Origin: Trileptium ribeirensis
Lineage: Eukaryota > Nematoda > Enoplea > Enoplida > Thoracostomopsidae
Reading direction: 5' to 3'
Length of the DNA stretch: 64,000 bases
Assembly (NCBI GenBank): GCA_030248225.1
Contig: JASANE010011606.1
Location: forward strand, 43,500 to 107,499
The translations under genes and the position numbers were made by a program. Under the pieces are notes generated by a model. It was not told where the DNA came from, did no database searches, and saw only the letters and a list, made by a program, of their open reading frames with translations. Below, piece after piece: positions 34,601 through 46,992 of this stretch (the first letter of the stretch is position 1; every line of letters starts with the position of its first letter).

Positions 34601-35592
34601 CGTTTATTTTAAGGCAAAACATGCAATAACATGCCGAAATTGAAAAATCGATATTTCTTAAAAGACCCGGTCTACAATATTCAGGCTACAGCTTCCCAGG
34701 GAGTGGTCCCAGAAAAACGTCTTCGATAGAAAAGTTGTAAAGCTCGATAGGCTGATTCTTTTTGGACACGCTTTCATTTTGCGAACACGCTGAAAATGAC
34801 TTTTCGATGCGAAGACTGTGCCGTAAAATATAGGCGGCGAAAAACTGCTACTCAAATGGCCAGATTTGCCAAGGAACCCTTGAAATCCTGATTTGCCATT
34901 TTGGCCACTTATATGCGGTCACAGCTGTTCCCATTCAAGTAAAGGGCACATTCTCATCACTTTTACTATCGAACAATAAGATTTCTCGAAATCCTTCGAG
35001 CCGACGATTAGTTATACGTGACAGAACAGACAAAAATACAAATTTAGATGATTTTCCCCCTAGCGTCCTCAACTGAAACTTCGCTTCAATAAATGGTTTG
35101 TTGGTGGGCTTAAGATTTGTGCTGTTTGCTGAGTTTTAGTGTTATAAATGCGTTATAAGAATTTGAGTTTTATAAGTGGTTATTTACGCTGCTATTGTCA
35201 AGGTCCTCACTAACACCGTTTGGAGCCTAGCTGACGCAATTTGGAGGTTCTCGTTGACATGATTTTATCCTCACCGAGATGGTTTGGGGGCTTGCCTTAG
35301 TCTAGTCACGGGCATAACTAAAAGCATAAAACAACCTGCAACCCCATGTAAATCATCACGTAAATGAGATACAGAAGAGCGTCTATAAAAATACGTTTAC
35401 ATTACTTTTTGGTATTCATACCATATTTTTTTATCAAATTATGTTCTACGTCAAACGTTACACACTTCAAATATGACTTATGTGTCGTCTTAAACAATCT
35501 TGTTTTGTCTTTATACGGCATTATAACCACTTGTTTGTATAGCTGAAACACATCACAGGCCGTATAAAACACCATAGCGGACCAATTTTATT
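34600..35592. other. non-coding DNA before tRNA-Tyr
   Basis: No exon or repeat was recognised. It is the 5' flank of the tRNA gene, whose promoter is internal. Confidence 0.35.
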
Positions 35593-35680
35593 CCTTCGGT
35601 AGCTCAGTTGGTAGAGCGGTGGACTGTAGTGGTTTTATGCGGTAATCCATAGGTCACTGGTTCGAATCCGGTCCGAAGGA
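35593..35680 (+). tRNA. tRNA-Tyr (GUA) with 15-nt intron
   Basis: The acceptor stem CCTTCGG (35593-35599) pairs perfectly with CCGAAGG (35673-35679), followed by discriminator A. The A box is tagctcagttgg and the B box ggttcgaatcc. The anticodon GTA is at 35626-35628. An intron of 15 nt (35630-35644) starts one base after the anticodon, the standard place for eukaryotic tRNA-Tyr introns. The mature tRNA is 73 nt before CCA addition. All conserved elements look intact, so it is probably functional. Confidence 0.97.
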
Positions 35681-35689
35681 TTGCTTTTG

Positions 35690-36288
35690 CGAACATTGTC
35701 TGGTATAACGTATGCTCTTTTACGTCAATGTATTTATAAAGAAACGATGTACTCGCACAGTTTTCGCCGTGTTGAATCGATTAACCCGTTAACGCTCGAG
35801 TTTAATTGTGTACACAAGGTTATTGAACATGTGTTATTTTGTGGCTAGCGGCGTCCACAAGACACTTGGCTATTCTAGAAGTTGTAGCTCGGTCATTTAG
35901 GAACCTCGCAGAGCGTAGAGAATAATAACGCACGTGCAAACGTACACCACCCGACAAACTGCGCTCCACCACGCCTTAATAATATCGCTACTGCCAATTG
36001 GCAACGTTGGTGGCAAATGATTAATGTATACGACAATAGACATGGTTCATGCGAGCAGCTCCAAAATTCGATAGCGCCGGTCATTACATACGTTCACCGT
36101 TCTTTGCGAGTAAGAGCATGAACTGCTATAGGCACTACATTGATTGAGTTACGCCGTAAAATGCGCAAAGCACAATCAAAGGTTTTTGATGTTTCAATAA
36201 AAAAATTAGTGCATTTAATTACTCGGCTAATACACTGAGGAATTACATTATGTCTTACGTTAGAAAAACGACATTCGCGAAATTTTAC
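35690..36288. other. non-coding DNA between tRNA-Tyr and the 36.3-kb element
   Basis: No gene or repeat recognised. Directly after the tRNA, the first T-run of four or more is tttt at 35685-35688, a plausible RNA polymerase III stop. Confidence 0.4.
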
Positions 36289-36296
36289 ATCAACTC

Positions 36297-36717
36297 CATA
36301 CATGGCGGCGGTCGGTCATGCCAGGGGGGTAGAGGCCCTCCACGGGGGGGTGGCGGCCATCCCAGGGGTAACCTCCCCTCACCGGCCAAATTTTCAAATT
36401 TTCCTAGGGGGGGTTGGTCGTGAGGACCTTTTTTTGGTCCTAGCGGCCATATTTTTCGCCAAGGAGTTTAGTTTCTGCACTAGGGTCCGGCCTCAAAACT
36501 TGTCGAGGCGGGGGTTTTGGGGTCCGCACACCCCCCCTTCTGGGTTTCCGATTCTGAGAAGTGTAGATTGCATTCTGAGCATTTATAATTCTGAGAATTG
36601 TGTAAAATGTAAAGTTTCTGTTTACCGGGTTACCCCCCTGGCTTTTCGGCCTCGGGGGGGGGGGGGGTCCGAACCTCAGTGGGGTGACCACCCCCCTTCC
36701 CCCTGCCGCCATGTATG
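36297..36717. mobile_element. 421-bp MITE with 13-bp TIR and 8-bp target duplication
   Basis: The ends are CATACATGGCGGC (36297-36309) and GCCGCCATGTATG (36705-36717), a perfect 13-bp inverted pair. The flanks carry the direct repeat ATCAACTC (36289-36296 and 36718-36725). The inside is rich in G and C homopolymers, including a run of more than ten G at about 36655-36667. An 8-bp duplication fits hAT, P or Merlin-type elements, and the CATA start is most like P. A 138-codon open frame crosses it but has no family resemblance. Confidence 0.85.
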
Positions 36718-36725
36718 ATCAACTC

Positions 36726-39230
36726 TATGTGCCTGAAACTGATAGTATGATGGTTCTAAATTGTTTCCATAAGGCACATTCAAAACTTCCATATCCAGGC
36801 TTAAACAAAACCGTATTTTTCCATCTGTAATGGAGCAACCGTTAAACAACATGTTTCAGGCAGAAACAGCCCAAATATTCCAGTTGTCACTTAATAAATT
36901 GTTTGTTAGTTGACGTTTTTTGGTCAAATATTTACAATACATTTAATTTCTGGTGTCCTGGCTTTGGTTGTAACATTGCTGCAATAACCGTTCCTGCTGA
37001 GCTTCGAATTTTCAAACATAATTCACCATGATGTTAGCATGTGTAAATCCACATCCCTAATTCTGTCAGTTTACACGAATTTCTGACCAAAATTACTAAT
37101 TACAAAATTTACTCCTACCATATAAAACTATTAATGGAAATATATGATAACCTGCCAAACTTTAAAGTTCCAGTGATAGGTGATAAGTAATTTTAATATC
37201 ATGATTAATGCGAAATAATAAACCAACCCAAGTTTCATTTTCCAAAACAATGTGTATCTCGTTCAAGTTTCACAAATATCATGCTTGTCATTAGTACTTT
37301 GCACGGCGAGGTAAAACTGAGCGATTCTACTAGTTTACGTTCCGTGACATTTTCAAAATTCTAAACTGGGTCTGCTGAAACCGGTTCAATGTTCCAGAAA
37401 GACAATAACACGTCCCGAATTCATTCAGAGCAACAATACATTCTGGTCATGTAAAAACTATAGAGCCCTACGCTTCTTTTTCCAATGACTAATCAAACCA
37501 AAATTGCAAAATTTATAAATCACAAATTAAAGAAAAAAATTAAAGTTTCAAGGTACGTTTTTTGCCTTGTTGGGATCTACAGGTAGCCACACAGCATGCA
37601 TAACGCTCAAATACTATTGATTTTTCCGTATACATTCAACAATATCAAAAACCTATATATCCAATCAAACATACTCCGTATGCTTGAATTAAAGAATGCT
37701 AAAATTTGACAATATTTATTCCAAGCTAACTCTTTGCCAAATTTGCAGCATTTCACACGGGCAGCGGTATAATCAATGCCTGTTTCAAACAGGAAAAAAC
37801 ACGTGTTCAACGGTCAAATCATGCTAAAATCTATTTATGCATTGCAAACAAGCAAAAAATCTCACTGATAAAAATTTAAAAGGTTAAATTTTTTGGGGTA
37901 ATTTTTCAAATGTGGCTTAATGAACTAATATGGCAACTCCGAAAAAGGGTAATATTTAGCAAAACTTTAGCTCCCAATGAATGAACTGTTTGGAGTTGCC
38001 ATTTTTGAGACTTGTGAGTAGAGCAATATAGCAAAATATTTTTGATATCGATGTTCTGAGGAAAAAAATTGAAATTTCGATGAGAAGCCATGATAGGACA
38101 ATTTCGCTTTGTTATAAAGGGCACCACAAGAAAAATCGCATGTAAATAGTTCCTTCCAGACTAGAGTTATGAATAATACAAGCAAACGAAAAAATAAAAA
38201 TTATCGTCTTTGTCTAAATGTGTAGAGTTGAAACTGCTCGCTTAAGTCAATAAATATCTGCTTCGGTAACACGTATATATTACATGCCAACTTACGCAGA
38301 ATTTAGGATAAAATAAAATCAAAATCGATCGTCGTACTCATTTTAAAAAATTTACTGTCCAGTTTACCTGTATTTCTAATTTGTCCATTTTCTATTTAAC
38401 TCTGGCAATTTTCTGGATTTCCAGGTTAAAAAATGTTTAGCCTTGAATGTCATAACGTCAAAAAGTGTCTTGAAAACACACATCTTGCTAGTAGCGTAGT
38501 GAGAAAATATTCGGTCATATGTGACTTCGCCTTACTCCTGTCATTTTATTAAATACGAAACCAATCTCATAGCGATTATATGCCCCTTTGACCATTTACT
38601 GGTACCAAAAATTGAATGAAAGCATTAAATCCTTATAAAGTGCATAAGAATACTGACTTAATTCTTGATCGGCCTTCTTTTTTACGCTGCCGCTGTAAAC
38701 AGAAAATTTTCGAAACACCAATAATAGTCTACCACTTTAAGATTTGTAAAGTTTGGATTTGGCTGTTAAGAACTAGAGAGGGGTCTAAATCTGGTGGTGA
38801 AGAACCAGCGAGTGCCTTAATTTGTTAGTTAAGAACCTGAGATTCTAGATTTGGTTGTTCAAGAATATATTAGAGCGTAAATTTCGATAGTAAAAGGTAA
38901 GCCGGGGCCTAAGACCATGAAGTCAGTGATCTTTACGACCGACAATATCGAATATAATCTTAGTTTCCTCGGGAGATATGAAGTAAAACTACCGCGGCTG
39001 TTAACATTAAAATGGTAGGAAAATGCACATACAAATATAAATATTAAAAATTTGCCACCAACATACTGATCCTAGATAACTGACTTTCAACCGCTCTAAA
39101 CATATCATTGACATACCTTTAACCTGTTGACGTGTTAATCTACATTGCAGCTTTACCTTATTCAGCGTCGACCCTATAAAGTTCCCACCATTTAGAACGT
39201 TTGTCTACCTCTTAGGAAATCTACGCAATA
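36726..39230. other. AT-rich DNA without recognised gene
   Basis: The only structure noticed is a short inverted pair, atggcaactcc (37930-37940) and ggagttgccat (37992-38002). No exon is supported. Confidence 0.35.
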
Positions 39231-39289
39231 CAAAAATATCAACAACACCAAGGGTTTATAATTCGATATATGCTTTCATTCCGCATTTG

Positions 39290-39360
39290 AATTTGCCACT
39301 CAATGGCTTGCGCACATGTTAGACTCCATGGTCCGTGGTTCAAGACGGGTCTGACAAGGA
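39290..39360 (+). mobile_element. candidate tRNA-derived SINE head
   Basis: atggcttgcgcacatg followed ~30 bp later by gtggttcaagac resembles an A box and a B box of a tRNA-derived promoter. There is no paired acceptor stem. Poly-A or tail structure is not evident. Confidence 0.3.
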
Positions 39361-40404
39361 CTGACTCGGACGCCACAGACCATCGGTGCCACTCGTTAAT
39401 ATAGCCATCGCGGAAACGATAGTCGCCTAACTCTAAAATTAGAACTCGATCGTTAAACCGCCTAGCATGGCCTAATTTTAGCATGTAGGAGAATAGTATG
39501 ACCCTCGCTGGTACTCATGTGAATTAAATTATCCGATGACGTTGTTAATATCTGGCTTACCACGCCCCCAAGGATTTCAAAGGATGGTGTCAGTGTTCAT
39601 TGAATGTAGAGGGATTGGCAACTCTCCCAAAGTTCCTTGAGGGTACAAACTATCAGAATCAGATGGCTCTCAACGCAGAACAGGTGTATGCGAGTGTCGG
39701 TGGCTCACTGTACTGTCGTAATCTCATTGGGTACTTTGTATTCCCCGCCCAAGAAACCTTGCGGCGGGGCTAACCACAGTGACAAAACAAACTTGGCGAG
39801 TACCTTAAACGCTTTAAGTCGAGAAACCACGTCAGTGGATAAAGCAAGGTACATGAGTATGGCAGAGTTTCATATCCCTCTATAAAATTATATCGTGGAC
39901 CCTTGGTGACCGGTACACCATGTTCCTTTAAACAGTGACAGTTTCAGCTCCGTCCTCCAAATTCAGTTCAAATTAGGTGCTTGTTACCGTAGCGTTTTGA
40001 TTACACTGTGTCACCACCACATTTTACCTATCGTCTATATAGCACGGCTGACAGCCTAAATTTAAGCCCTAGCATTGAATACATAAATAGTTTAAAAGTA
40101 AAAGCCAAATTGAAATACGAAGAGAGTATAGCCAACCACGGCAGGTCAAACTGTCAATCACCCGGTATAGATCCGCGTGGTACTACTCGTGTATCGGTGT
40201 AATAGGACTTGTATACTCTATTATTCTTTGCTTAGTGCGCGTATTTTATTGAAACAAAGTTATGAAATATTTACATTTTTACTGCTTGTCGCAGAGCTTC
40301 ATTAGCCTATTGCGTGCTAAAACAATTCGTCAATTTATATTCGTAAAATGCGTGCATTGCTTAAACGTAGGGGAATGTTACCTTTCCGCTCAACGTATTT
40401 CTGG

Positions 40405-40722
40405 GTAGTGTCGAAATTTGCCGCATTTGATTGTAGGTACGTGTCTCTAAAACATAATAGACAAAAGTAAGTACGCTAGTGTACATCATTTACCTATTCT
40501 TTTCAACCGTTTCATATAAGAATAAATGCCGTCTGATTTCTGTCAAACTTAAAACAGTCGTAAGTAGTGTCGAAATCTGCCGCATTTGATTGTAGGTACG
40601 TGTCTCTAAAAACATAATAGACAAAAGTAAGTACGACAGTGTACATCATTTACTTATTCTTTTCAACCGTCCCATACAAGAATAAATGCCGTCTGATCTC
40701 TTTAAAACTTAAAACATATTGC
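40405..40722. repeat. two-copy tandem duplication, 159-bp unit
   Basis: The copies start gtagtgtcgaaat at 40405 and 40564. They share ccgcatttgattgtaggtac, gtgtctctaaaa(a)cataatag and aagaataaatgccgtctgat, with few differences, so this is a fairly young duplication. Confidence 0.92.
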
Positions 40723-41499
40723 ACAGGAGCTTTTTCGGCGTTTTATTTATTGTTACTGTTGATCTTACTACAATTATCATACCTCACCTGCTCCTAATCA
40801 CATGTCATTAAATGTCAGTTGTTTGTTTTACATTTAATTGCAATTGTTGAGCGTGTTCGCCGGACGTCAGGTGAGCTAAATCTAAAATAATGCTAAACTA
40901 CTTAAATAGCACAGTTTAATAATGGAAAACATGTGGCTTAAACTGCAATTAACCGGCTCAGGATACAACTACTTGCAACATGGGTATAAAATTTTTCTTG
41001 AAGTTTGTACGCTTTACGTTTATAAATTTTAAATTTTTAAAGAGAACGACCATGAAAAATGATGTTTGTGAATAACTTCCCTAATGAGTTAAAAGATATA
41101 TTTTGCTGAAATATGTTTAATTCTTGCTTTATTCTGTATTTCATACGGTACCATTGGAGTGCCAATGCCGTCAGACTGCTAGGCTACTATGCGAGATTGC
41201 TTGAAAATAAATTCCCATCACAGTAAGAACACCAAGACTGTTGCTTATTCATATGGAACTATTTAATGTAGGATTACTATATAAATGTGAAAAACATGGA
41301 AAACTCTGGCGTGTTGAATAGATTTCTAATATTTTTTCCAATGTTTAGGAACCTTCTACACTTTACAGATACATAATCTATATCGCTGCAATTATCTCCT
41401 AAGCTAGCAGTTAAGCATTTCCAGAAACGTTGCGCTTTAGGTCAATGTGTTGTAATATTGGGTTGTTTCTAAATATATTCTACGCTTGCGAGATTGTAC

Positions 41500-41728
41500 A
41501 TGTATGTGATATGTGTCTACAGGGAGATAGGGGTTATCCCCCTAAGGGTCGAACCGCGCGTCAAGCCACATTTAGAATCTCATGGCCAATCTCCTCCCTA
41601 GCTGTAGCTCCTGGACGTCCCCCCTCCCCCAATGTGAGCTCCTGGACATTTTCTTCCCCAAGTTCACCAACATCATTTACTGCATTTACTAGCCCTTGAG
41701 AGGGCAGTGGGGATGCGAAAAGCTCTAT
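41500..41728. other. C-rich flank downstream of the transposase remnant
   Basis: Contains a small palindrome (ggggttatcccc, about 41530) and C-runs at about 41620. It could include the element's 3' end, but no inverted partner was found on the far side. Confidence 0.25.
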
Positions 41729-42651
41729 TTACTTCAAAAAAATATAAACCAGCGATGTGCTGGCATAAAGACCCGAAGGGTGCATGGTGAAACCTACCCT
41801 CCACATGAAATGCTGCAGGTACCAATGCAAGAAGTCTCGTTTGCAACCAGCCATGGCCTTGATGCGACACTTGTGTTTGTTTCAGTAGGACTCGATGTGC
41901 TGTGTGTGCACACCATTGGGTTCTACGAAGTTGACGCTGTGGTTTACCGTCCGGTGAGTCAGGCCAATCTCTGCGACGCCACGGTACGCCCGTCATTCGT
42001 CCGAATGAATTATTGTGCCTGGCAGAGCTACGTTGCATATGATTGGCAATAGGGTAGTCGAATCACGGTGTTCCATGATTTCTATAAACCCAATGACAGG
42101 TTCGTGACTCCTGTCCACCATACCGAAAAGCCATATCTGCGTATGAGGCGCATGCCCACGGTGGTACTTTGGCTTGTGGCTGCAGCACGATTCGTCGATC
42201 TCAACCACCACCCCAGGCCCACCAAGCTTGATTGGATTAACCTGAAGATAACGAGAACATATTTCTCGGAAAGATGCAAACGCGACGACCACCGTTTTGC
42301 TGGACAGCCCTACCTGCTCCATGACGTTCTTCTCCGACTCCTCGATTGCTCACAAGTAGAGCACGTGTATCCATTGTGGAAGACCTACGTTGGATTTGGC
42401 AAAGAAACTGCCATTTCTGATTGTCGTTGTGCTTTTGAACTTAGGGCAGTTCTTGTTCTGGCACTTCCACGTCCAGCCGACCTTCGTTTTGGCGTACCTT
42501 GTCCAGTTCATAATGCTACTGCAAGACTTGCAAAGCATCGTGTTTGTCAGCAGCTCTTCTGTTGCATCCAGCGAATAGCTTTTTCGTTGTCATAGATCAG
42601 CGGCACCTTGACACAAACATCTTGAATGATGGACTGGAGGAGAGTGCAGTC
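41729..42651 (-). pseudogene. Merlin/IS1016-type (ISXO2-like) transposase, decayed
   Basis: On the minus strand a ~300-codon frame reads through three internal TGA codons (42350-42352, 41993-41995, 41882-41884) to a TAA at 41729-41731. N-terminal part: LIYDNEKAIRWMQQ, then (after a 1-nt frameshift near 42545) LCKSC...WTWKCQNKNC, a zinc-ribbon. Catalytic core: GPGVVVEIDES, HRGHAPHTQIWLFGMVDR, then TLLPIICNVALPGTIIHSDE and, after the TGA, NHSVNFVEPNGVHTQHIES. The Asp of EIDES, the Asp of HSDE and the Glu of HIES fit the DDE-type catalytic residues of the IS1595/IS1016 (ISXO2-like) domain, which in animals marks Merlin DNA transposons. The C-terminus (CKRDFLHWYLQHFMWRVGFT) is intact. No terminal inverted repeats were found. 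The opposite-strand open frames of up to 175 codons here are shadows. Confidence 0.88.
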
Positions 42652-42781
42652 CTTTTATAGAAGGAGAGGTAATTATGTTGTAAGAACTAACTTGTGAACA
42701 GTTAACTACCTATGATAATTATTGCATAAGTATGTGAACGGTTGTGTGAGTTCTATGTGAATTTATCTACTGTGAGAATTA

Positions 42782-43288
42782 CGCGGCATTCACGTTATAA
42801 TGTTCCCGCTGTTTGGAGCTTTTGTACCTCTGTAGTCGCGACCCTACCGTATAGACAGTTAGGGTGACACCTATACTGTAAATCAATACCCTGGGTGTAC
42901 GACACTCCCCTAGCTACTACATTTTACTTGACAGTGTCGTACAGACCTTTAGCTACCAATTTGGAGGGAATTAACTATAACGGACACCGTCTGTAGCTAA
43001 TGCGGTTTATTAGTCAACTGTCCTGTGTAGTTCTTCTAAATTCTCGATATTTGTATCTAGCCCATATGAACATTGCTCAAATAATTGCGAACACTGTCAA
43101 TAAAACTGCCTGAAGACACGGTGTGACTGACACTGTCGAGAAATGGTAATACGCGTAACTAGCTACCTTTGAAAAATTTATTAAAAATATGGGGGGTGTC
43201 TAAGACACTCTGTTATCAACAATGTGCCTGACACTGTGCGGCGTACATAGGCTCCAAACGTTGGGGACATTATAACGTGAACTTCGCA
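42782..43288. mobile_element. PIF/Harbinger-type MITE, copy A
   Basis: A 507-bp element with ends CGCGGCATTCACGTTATAAT and, on the other strand, TGCGAAGTTCACGTTATAAT. The imperfect TIR of ~38 bp runs to tttggagc. It is flanked by TTA (42779-42781 and 43289-43291). The interior has repeated gacactgt and acgacact words. No open frame is called. A second copy in the opposite orientation is at 47997-48529. Confidence 0.88.
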
Positions 43289-43299
43289 TTATTTTACTA

Positions 43300-43439
43300 T
43301 AATAATAAGTAATAATAATAATAAACAGTACAAGACATTACCTGGAATATCAGTGCCCAACAAAACCGAGAAAAACCTCTTGGACAATATCCCCCCAAAA
43401 TATACTCTTATGCAGTATTTCCACCCCAAAGCACGCTGG
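43300..43439. other. short spacer with taa microsatellite
   Basis: A small ataataat repeat (about 43300-43325) lies beside the MITE. No gene. Confidence 0.4.
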
Positions 43440-43710
43440 GGGGGAGATTGTCCATGAGATCCCACATTTACCTTCCCCATACGCGCGCGCCATCCTCTCC
43501 TCAAGCCTCTTTAAATCGGAAGCCCGTCGCGTGCCGTAGAAAATGTAAACTGAAATTAGCAAATATCGGGGAAAATCGACAAAAGTTGGGTTCAAACTGG
43601 CAAATATGCAGTGGCGAAAGAGGAGGGAGTGGAGGTCCACCATGCCTATCCCCCGAAAAGCTCCCCAAACATCCCCCCGCTAAGCCGACGGAACTTCGAC
43701 ACTGGTGACT
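43440..43710. repeat. C-rich dispersed repeat family, copy 2
   Basis: C- and G-runs surround a core of aaaatgtaaactgaaattag and atcggggaaaatcgac. It ends ccgctaagccgacggaactt cgacactgg. It is similar in block order to 48630-48905 and 13610-13880. Both this copy and the one at 48630 lie just to the right of a PIF-type MITE. Confidence 0.5.
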
Positions 43711-46110
43711 TATACGTAACTTACTAAGTGTAATACTCTAACCTATTTATTCAAAGATTTACATTGCTAAATAGTAAACGACATACCTTGGTTCTGCATT
43801 AAAAATAAACTGCCCCTTCTCAATGTTACGTTAGCCTACCGCAACTGCTATTTCGCGATAGGTGCCTATTATTTAATCCCTTTACTCTTTTATTGTTGTT
43901 CGACAATAACGAATTACGTTTAAACCGATGTACTAATAAATTACGCGAAAACTGCACGATTACGCTAGAGTTGTTGTTTGTTCGCTTTACGAGGAAGCTT
44001 CGATATAGCTCTATGGTTAGTAAACATGACTTACGCCAGGCGCCCGGTGTCGATACCTCGCCTCGACCAATGATTTTTCATCGATACATGGATTATATAT
44101 TAATTCAGGAAGCAAAGCGTTCATATTTTTAGCAGCACTCTACATTAAAATGTGGCAACAAAGGATTTATAGAATATATAGCAAAATGGAAATCAGGAGA
44201 AAAACATATGGATATTTCAAATTTAGCGTGTACAGCTCGTCATAAAGCCTCCATACCCAGCCTAATTTTGAATATTTTATTATTATTCGGGGAATTGACA
44301 TACTAAAGAAAGTGTTAAGTACAACAAATTCTGTTATGTTGAACAAAATGTGGCTAAGAGCGTGATCAATCCGATCCGATGTGACACGATTCGTGCGAGG
44401 ATGTAGAGAGTTCACACTGCCTCTACTCTTGATTCGATTCATTCCGGTTATGGTGCTTAGATTAGTACTTAAAAATCAATCGCGAATTATTGGCTTTTTG
44501 TCCTCTGAAGCTATTTTAGCGCTGCTCGAACGCGGATATATCCCATCCTTCAATCGACGCCCTCATTCCAATAATTTGTTTCCTGTACCTTATTTTCACA
44601 ATTATATATGTATATATATTTTTGGAAGGAGTACCCCTCAGTTTTTCAGTGGTGGAGGGGTGGTCATGTTATCATGTAATGAAATTTGTTCCGACCCACC
44701 ATGTTGGAGGTTGTTTGAAAGAAATTTTTTCTCAAGCTCTACGTTTGACGGTGTTTTTGTACCCCGCAATTCCAAAAAAAGAAACGGGTGGAAAATCAGG
44801 GGAGGGGGGAGGGAGAGAACATATTTTTATCCATGATGCTAGAACTGTTTCTACAAAATTAAGGGTGGTAACCCTGAAAACAGGGGGTAAGGTCGAAATG
44901 GTTCACGTCATGTCCGACACTTTTATATGACGATTTCGAACATTGTCATACTCTTCTCAAAAAATCTTCATAAATTCTTGGTTTGCAGTACCGGTTGACC
45001 AATACGTATAATATAGTTTTGGCCAATCTTTTTCTTGCTACAGCACGCCTCTCTATAGACCAGAAGTATTTAGGAATTATGTCTAAACTGTCAAAACGGT
45101 TTTGCGTTCGACGGAACATCTTATATTTTAGACCTAAACACTTTGAATTTGATTTCTAACTTCATGCACCTGCATGACATTCTCACTGGCTTACCAATAT
45201 AGTACCCGGAATCTCAGATCCGTAACATTACTATCCACGTGAAGTACGCAATGCATATCGCAGATAAACATGAATGTATTATGTATACATGTTACATGCA
45301 TTTTTCAATAGATGATAGACCATCTTGTCAGCAGCCAAGCAGAGCTCCAGAGCATACGTCCAGATAACGAAAGGATATCTTTCATTTACACGATATTAAC
45401 AGTGATCTAAATACTGACACTCCACAATTCATATTACTTAAAATGCGTTGTTTGTCAGTGGACTGTGCTTAGTCGCATGTCGATGATAGATACGAATGGT
45501 CTTTTCTTTGGTTTCATGTGCCACTTTCTAGAGTTAGATATGGAAGTCTATAACGGGTCATTTTTTTGGTTATAACAGCAGTACTTGAACAAATCTTCCT
45601 ACGTCACTACCACTACTATTATGTGCTATTGAAACTTTTCCATAAATGGTTTTATCTATACAAGTTCAATATCAACAGTTTTCATTAACGCTTTAGTCAG
45701 GAGTCGGTGCGGGCGTACCACAATGCTTCACTGCTAACATTTATAGTATCTGTAGCACACACTCAGACACAATATTTCTCGATTCTATGATAGTCGGACA
45801 TTAATATCTGTTTCAGGGAAAGAAATAATCAAATATTATTACTGTATTACAATGCGGTTTTACTTAAATTTCAAACAGCGCACCAGGCTGGTTGATTTAA
45901 TTTTTCTACGTCAATAACACTGTTTTGGAACTATTTCATAAAAATTTTTTTCACATTTGTTAATTACGTTAACATCAACCGCATGGTGCAGCTCTAGTAA
46001 CATCAAGCAAATATATTTGGTTATTGACTTTAGCACACTTAGAACAATTAAAATATTTGAACAAACTCACTTTAACTCTAATATACCAAATGTATTCGCG
46101 CTTGTGTTTG
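43711..46110. other. non-coding DNA without recognised gene
   Basis: Mostly AT-rich. A G-run patch at about 44630-44890 resembles the other G/C-run blocks. Open frames of 80-150 codons in this stretch have no recognisable motif or splice context. Confidence 0.35.
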
Positions 46111-46117
46111 GAAGTCC

Positions 46118-46460
46118 ATTTAACGAAAGTCTCACTAGTTTCTAAATTCATCAGGTCGGAAATACAATTAGTGTCGAAGTATATCTAGACTGAAAGAAGT
46201 TTCAAAATTTATTTAGACAAAATCCTACTAGTTTAGGAATTTATTTAAACAAAAAGTCATTAGTTTCGACATCTATCTTGACAGAAGTGCAACCACATTC
46301 GAAATCTATTTATAAAAAACCTCGCTAGTTTCGGAATCTATTTCGCCGGAGCTCCCATCAGTTTCGAAACTTATCTAGTAGAAATACCATTAGTTCCGAA
46401 GTCTGTCGAGAATGAAATCATACAATTTTCAACGTCTGTCAAACGGAAGTCCCGGTAGTA
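46118..46460. repeat. decayed ~48-bp tandem array
   Basis: About seven diverged units with the pattern (g)aaagtcccactagtttcgaa then atctatttagac. Strongest words: cactagtttctaaattcatc (46130), ctactagtttaggaatttat (46228), cgctagtttcggaatctatt (46323) and catcagtttcgaaacttatc (46356). It lies just upstream of the CAP-gene first exon. Confidence 0.65.
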
Positions 46461-46892
46461 TAAAAATCTGTGTCAATCCTATTGCTGAAGTGCGTCCTCA
46501 CCAACCGTTTGAATCAAAGGTGGGCACAATTGCTGTAATACACTAATAAAATGCATAGTGTAACGAACAGTATTCCACTGTACAATTACGTAGTAAGTAT
46601 GTTAAAGGGGTTAGGTTGCCACAACGAATAAATATTCTATGACCGATACTATAATTTATTGTTCCTTTTCAGGTCAAGTTTCTTTAACGAAACACAGTTT
46701 TTTACTTATCAATCTGAAGAAGTTTACAGCATATTCATATTTCGATACCTGGCTGTAAAATTTTAGTAGCTCCTATATATATATAAATTATTTTGCATAT
46801 AAATAAATTGATTACAAGATATTTATCTTACAACATTGGCATTACAATTAAAACAATTATTTCATATTCTGGACCAAGGTGAGACGGCAACA

Positions 46893-46992
46893 ATGGATGG
46901 ATCGAGGATGGAACAAGAATTGGACGATCACCTTATGAATAGCACACTTAAAACATTTCGTCAAAAATGCGGATCAAAGTTTCCGATTTTTG
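46893..46992 (+). CDS. CAP gene, proposed first exon
   Basis: An ATG at 46893 opens MDGSRMEQELDDHLMNSTLK then TFRQKCGSKFPIFG, ending at a gtagtt donor in phase 1. That is exactly the phase the next CAP exon needs. The charged, helix-like peptide would form the N-terminus before the CAP fold. The frame is also open upstream to 46836, so an upstream exon joining inside this one cannot be excluded. The assignment is an inference from phase and proximity. Confidence 0.4.

Noticed and set aside
36302..36718. 138-codon open frame rich in Gly, Pro and Arg
   Set aside because: It lies entirely within the 421-bp MITE and its composition comes from G/C runs.
42068..42595. 175-codon plus-strand open frame
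   Set aside because: It is antisense to the transposase frame, whose domain and catalytic motifs are clear.
41729..42651. UGA read as tryptophan in this genome
   Set aside because: TGG is used for Trp in the same frame and in both host genes, and the CAP gene appears to stop at TGA; mutation bias explains the pattern better.
44381..44836. 151-codon open frame
   Set aside because: No motif; it crosses a G-run repeat-like patch.
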